Source of the DNA: an uncultured Opitutia bacterium
GTDB lineage: Bacteria > Verrucomicrobiota > Verrucomicrobiia > Opitutales > UBA953
DNA length: 35,723 bases
Assembly (NCBI GenBank): GCA_903882335.1
Contig: CAIRWP010000153.1
Location: 1-35,723 of the forward strand
Direction of reading: 5' to 3'
The notes below the pieces were generated by a model that saw only the letters and a list, made by a program, of their open reading frames with translations, was not told where the DNA came from and made no database searches. Position numbers and translations under genes: made by a program. Shown here piece by piece: positions 33,264 through 35,723 of this stretch (the stretch's first letter is position 1; each line of letters begins with the position of its first letter).

Positions 33264-34535
33264 ATGTCCTCCCCCAAGATCGTCCAAGACTTGTCCACCA
33301 AGAAGAGCGGCGTCGCCCCGCTCGTGGCCAAGGAAATCGCCCGTACCGGCGGCCTGCTCCGCCTCGCCCCGTGCTGGGTGCCCCGCTCCTTCCTGCAGCC
33401 GGGCAAGCGCCTCAAGTTGCACCCCGATGACCTCTACGCGTTCGGCCTGAGCCGTGGCGGCATCGACGAGCGGTGGTTCGCCTCCACGACCGAAGCCGCC
33501 AACGACAACCGCACGGTCGACGAAGGCCTCTCCTACGTCGTCATCGGCAACACCCGCTTCACCCTGCACCAGGCCGTCAAGGAATGCGGCGCCGCCCTCA
33601 TCGGTTCCAAGATCTGGAGCAAGTATAAGAAGTGGCCCGTCTACTCCAAGTTCTTCGACAACATGGGTCCGATCCCGCACCACATGCACCAGAACGCCAA
33701 GCAGGCCAAGCTGCTCGGCCTCGAAGGCAAGCCGGAGTCGTACTACTTCCCGCCCCAGCATAACAACGTCGGCAACAACTTCCCCTACACGTTCATGGGC
33801 TTCGAGCCCGGCACGACCAAGGCCCAGGTCCGCGAGTGCATCGCCAACTGGCACAAGGGTGACAACAAGATCCTCGCCCTCTCCAAGGCGTACAAGCTCG
33901 AGCCCGGCACCGGCTGGCTCATCGACCCCTGCATCCTCCACGCTCCAGGTTCGCTCTGCACTTACGAGCCGCAGTGGGGTTCCGACGTGTTCGGCATGTA
34001 CCAGAACCTCGTCGAAGGCCGCGAAGTGCCGTGGGCCCTCCTCGTCAAGGACATGCCCAAGTCCAAGCATCAGGACGTCGACTTCATCGTGGACCAGCTC
34101 GACTGGGACAAGAACGTCGACCCGAATTTCAAGGACAACCACTACCTCGAGCCCGTCGTCTCCGTCGAGGGCAAGGGCTTCGTGGACAAGTGGATCGTCT
34201 ACGGCAAGGTCGACAAGTTCCAGTACTTCACCGCGAAGGAGCTGACCGTCGAACCGGGCGCCGAGTGCGTCATCACGGACAAGGGCGCCTACGGCCTGAT
34301 CTGCGTCCAGGGGTCCGGCACCATCAACGGCGAGGTCCTGAACAGCCCGAAGCTCATCCGCTTCAACGAACTGACCGAGGACGAATACTTCTGCACCGAG
34401 GACGGCGCCAGGAAGGGCGTCACCTTCCGCAACACCTCCACCACCGAGCCGCTGGTCTGCCTGCGCTACTTCGGCCCGGAAGTGAACCCGGACGCCCCGG
34501 CCATGGGCGCCTACAAGAAGGCCAAGAAGAAGTAA
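33264..34535 (+). CDS. Cupin protein resembling class I mannose-6-phosphate isomerase
   Basis: 423-aa protein with the layout of class I phosphomannose isomerases. Candidate metal ligands are PIPHHMHQN (His about 139-142), [11 protein letters not shown] (Glu about 158) and CILHAPG (His about 226), the last in a typical cupin strand; a second cupin-like part ([33 protein letters not shown]) follows near residues 325-365. The insertion and long C-terminal part differ from MPI/ManA, so true phosphomannose isomerase activity is not assured; isomerisation of another sugar or sugar acid is possible. ATG 33264 is chosen over the upstream MSPPAD start because the extension is a low-complexity leader. 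That leader is C/T-rich without any GG. Ends in GAYKKAKKK. Confidence 0.7.
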   Translation: MSSPKIVQDLSTKKSGVAPLVAKEIARTGGLLRLAPCWVPRSFLQPGKRLKLHPDDLYAFGLSRGGIDERWFASTTEAANDNRTVDEGLSYVVIGNTRFTLHQAVKECGAALIGSKIWSKYKKWPVYSKFFDNMGPIPHHMHQNAKQAKLLGLEGKPESYYFPPQHNNVGNNFPYTFMGFEPGTTKAQVRECIANWHKGDNKILALSKAYKLEPGTGWLIDPCILHAPGSLCTYEPQWGSDVFGMYQNLVEGREVPWALLVKDMPKSKHQDVDFIVDQLDWDKNVDPNFKDNHYLEPVVSVEGKGFVDKWIVYGKVDKFQYFTAKELTVEPGAECVITDKGAYGLICVQGSGTINGEVLNSPKLIRFNELTEDEYFCTEDGARKGVTFRNTSTTEPLVCLRYFGPEVNPDAPAMGAYKKAKKK

Positions 34536-34572
34536 GCCTTCGCCCACCACCCCCTCACCCCACCCCACCGTC

Positions 34573-35577
34573 ATGAAACTGCACAACGCGATGTGGCCCG
34601 GCCTCGTCGGCAAGGAGCCCAACACCGACCACCCCCCGATCGCCCTCGAGCGCATGCTCGACATGACCGTCGCCGCCAACGTCGACGGGCATAAGTTCGA
34701 CGGCGTCGACCTGTTCCTGTTCCACCCGCACACCGACCCCGACATCTCGACCGACGCCCTCAAGGCGATGGCCGACCAGATCGCGGGCCGCGGCCTCAAC
34801 GTCGGCTCCCTCGTGGCGCCGGTCTGGGGTGGCACCGTCGGCGACTCCGCGATGGGCACCGACGAGCAGCAGAAGAAGTTCCTCCTCGCCATCGAGAAGG
34901 CCTGCCGCATCGCCCAGCAGCTCAACCGCCATGGCGTCCGCAAGTACGGCCTCATCCGCGTGGACTCCGCCGAGTTCGGCGTGGCCAAGTGGCGCGAGAA
35001 CCCGAAGGCCAACACCGCCCGCATCGTCGACACCTTCAGGAAGGCCGCGCAGATCGCCGCCGACCACGGCGAGCGCCTCGCCGCCGAAGGCGAGATCTGC
35101 TGGGCCGGCATGCACTCCTGGAAGGCCATGCTCGACACCCTCGAAGGCGTCGGCATGCCCAAGCATTTCGGCTTCCAGGCCGACCTCGCCCACACCTACC
35201 TCTACCTGATGGGTTACAACGAGCCCGAGGCCGCCCTCCTTAAGGAAGGCTACACCCCGGAGCAGTTCTGGCCCGCCTACCGCGAGATGGTCTCCAAGCT
35301 CCGCCCCTGGACCTACGACTTCCACGTCGCCCAGAACGACGGCACCGTGCACGGCACCGGCTCACACGAGAAGACCGGCCGCCATTGCCAAGCCGACGAC
35401 GTCAACGGCAAGCTCGACATCGCCGCTTGCGCCAAAGTCTGGCTCGAAGGCGCCGCGGGTCGCGGCATGCAGCACATCTGCTGGGATGGTTGCATGTTCC
35501 CGAACGCCACGCTCGAGAACCCGAAGACCTGGAACACCATCCTCTCCGCGATGGTCAAGGTGAAGAAGGCACTCTGA
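34573..35577 (+). CDS. Xylose isomerase-like TIM barrel (sugar phosphate isomerase/epimerase)
   Basis: 334-aa member of the AP-endonuclease-2/xylose-isomerase-like TIM-barrel family, which isomerises or epimerises sugars or polyols using a divalent metal. Candidate metal ligands are Glu in [14 protein letters not shown] (about 174), Asp in [11 protein letters not shown] (about 204) and His in [11 protein letters not shown] (about 251); HxxGxG follows in [13 protein letters not shown]. No signal peptide. It begins 37 nt after the cupin gene behind a C-rich, GG-free leader and precedes a Gfo/Idh/MocA dehydrogenase by 45 nt. This trio fits catabolism of inositol-, ketose- or sugar-acid-like substrates, but which one is not determined. 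Confidence 0.85.
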   Translation: MKLHNAMWPGLVGKEPNTDHPPIALERMLDMTVAANVDGHKFDGVDLFLFHPHTDPDISTDALKAMADQIAGRGLNVGSLVAPVWGGTVGDSAMGTDEQQKKFLLAIEKACRIAQQLNRHGVRKYGLIRVDSAEFGVAKWRENPKANTARIVDTFRKAAQIAADHGERLAAEGEICWAGMHSWKAMLDTLEGVGMPKHFGFQADLAHTYLYLMGYNEPEAALLKEGYTPEQFWPAYREMVSKLRPWTYDFHVAQNDGTVHGTGSHEKTGRHCQADDVNGKLDIAACAKVWLEGAAGRGMQHICWDGCMFPNATLENPKTWNTILSAMVKVKKAL

Positions 35578-35622
35578 GCCGCCGACCTACCCGCCAACCG
35601 CTTACCGCCTACTCCTAACATC

Positions 35623-35723
35623 ATGTCTAAAGCCATTCGCATCGGTCTCATCGGTTACGGCTTCATGGGCCGCACCCACTCCAACGCCTACTCCCAGGTC
35701 GGTCACTTCTTCCCGAAGGACAA
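35623..35723 (+). CDS. Gfo/Idh/MocA family dehydrogenase (3' partial)
   Basis: Start of an NAD(P)-dependent sugar or inositol dehydrogenase, too short for the ORF track. The first 33 codons read [30 protein letters not shown], with the Rossmann GxGxxG and the ARxHSxAY-type pattern typical of this family. It continues beyond the window edge. The 45-nt gap before ATG 35623 has no GG dinucleotide and no Shine-Dalgarno. Its position after the TIM-barrel and cupin genes marks a sugar-catabolic operon. Confidence 0.85.
   Translation, partial: MSKAIRIGLIGYGFMGRTHSNAYSQVGHFFPKD

Noticed and set aside
32532-35195. 887-aa open frame on the minus strand opposite the mutarotase, cupin and TIM-barrel genes
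   Set aside because: It is low-complexity (Val/Asp/Gly/Glu-rich), contains no domain, and is a shadow of strongly GC3-biased genes on the plus strand with clear motifs.
1-35723. Search for CRISPR arrays, tRNA/rRNA genes, insertion sequences, phage genes or attachment sites
   Set aside because: No regularly spaced repeats, transposase or integrase frames, terminal inverted repeats or RNA-gene patterns were seen; gene order and composition are uniform.

Overview
This is a gene-dense, GC-rich chromosomal window with no sign of plasmid, phage, insertion sequence, CRISPR, rRNA or tRNA. The gene content (two secreted sulfatases, an LpxR-type lipid A deacylase, an Mla/MCE lipid transport set, a Pal-like lipoprotein, a YHYH-domain protein, several sugar-catabolic enzymes) indicates a diderm heterotroph. 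It is most like a member of the PVC group, probably Verrucomicrobiota/Opitutales-like. That placement is inferred from gene families and style, not from a marker-gene search. Starts are mostly ATG with several GTG, and very few have a Shine-Dalgarno sequence.

Layout. (1) 1-4647 (+) is a tight five-gene sugar-activation operon: ROK-like kinase (cut by the window edge), PIG-L/LmbE deacetylase, sugar-1-phosphate nucleotidyltransferase, NahK-like anomeric hexosamine kinase and a GalE-like epimerase. Together these look like hexosamine salvage into nucleotide sugars. (2) 4637-8235 (-) is a four-gene operon read as lpxR-like, Ppx/GppA, SCO1/SenC and an anchored protein with repeated HLHP motifs. 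(3) 8328-15211 (+) runs divergently: a STAS-MlaE fusion, MlaF, MlaD and a PqiC-like lipoprotein, then a DUF5069 protein, a degenerate SpoU-like protein, an unknown acidic protein and an AmpG-like MFS permease, most joined by 1-4 nt overlaps. (4) 15212-17767 (-) is a double-domain M16 peptidase. (5) 17926-22570 (+) holds prfB (RF2, without the programmed frameshift), an ATP-grasp-like protein and a DsbD relative with an unusual domain order. (6) 22648-24479 (-) holds a Pal/OmpA lipoprotein and a MoeZ-type E1-rhodanese protein, with a strong bidirectional terminator between dsbD and pal. (7) 24571-25825 (+) is ruvX-truA. (8) 25910-30253 (+) is a secreted/membrane cluster: YHYH protein, sulfatase, PEBP protein and HupE/UreJ-like membrane protein. 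(9) 30260-31988 (-) is a second sulfatase and a glutaredoxin. (10) 32085-35723 (+) holds a mutarotase-like protein, a PMI-like cupin, a xylose-isomerase-like TIM barrel and the start of a Gfo/Idh/MocA dehydrogenase, which looks like a sugar or polyol catabolic operon running off the window.

Most of the window is ordinary housekeeping and envelope biology. The parts most worth a second look are the permuted alpha-thioredoxin-transmembrane DsbD relative, the cluster at 25.8-29.1 kb (three adjacent secreted proteins with similar Gly/Pro/Lys-rich tails, two transcription units preceded by TTAA-type direct repeats with an 11-bp period), and the general lack of Shine-Dalgarno sequences with candidate promoters very close to start codons. 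No gap without a gene exceeds 160 bp.
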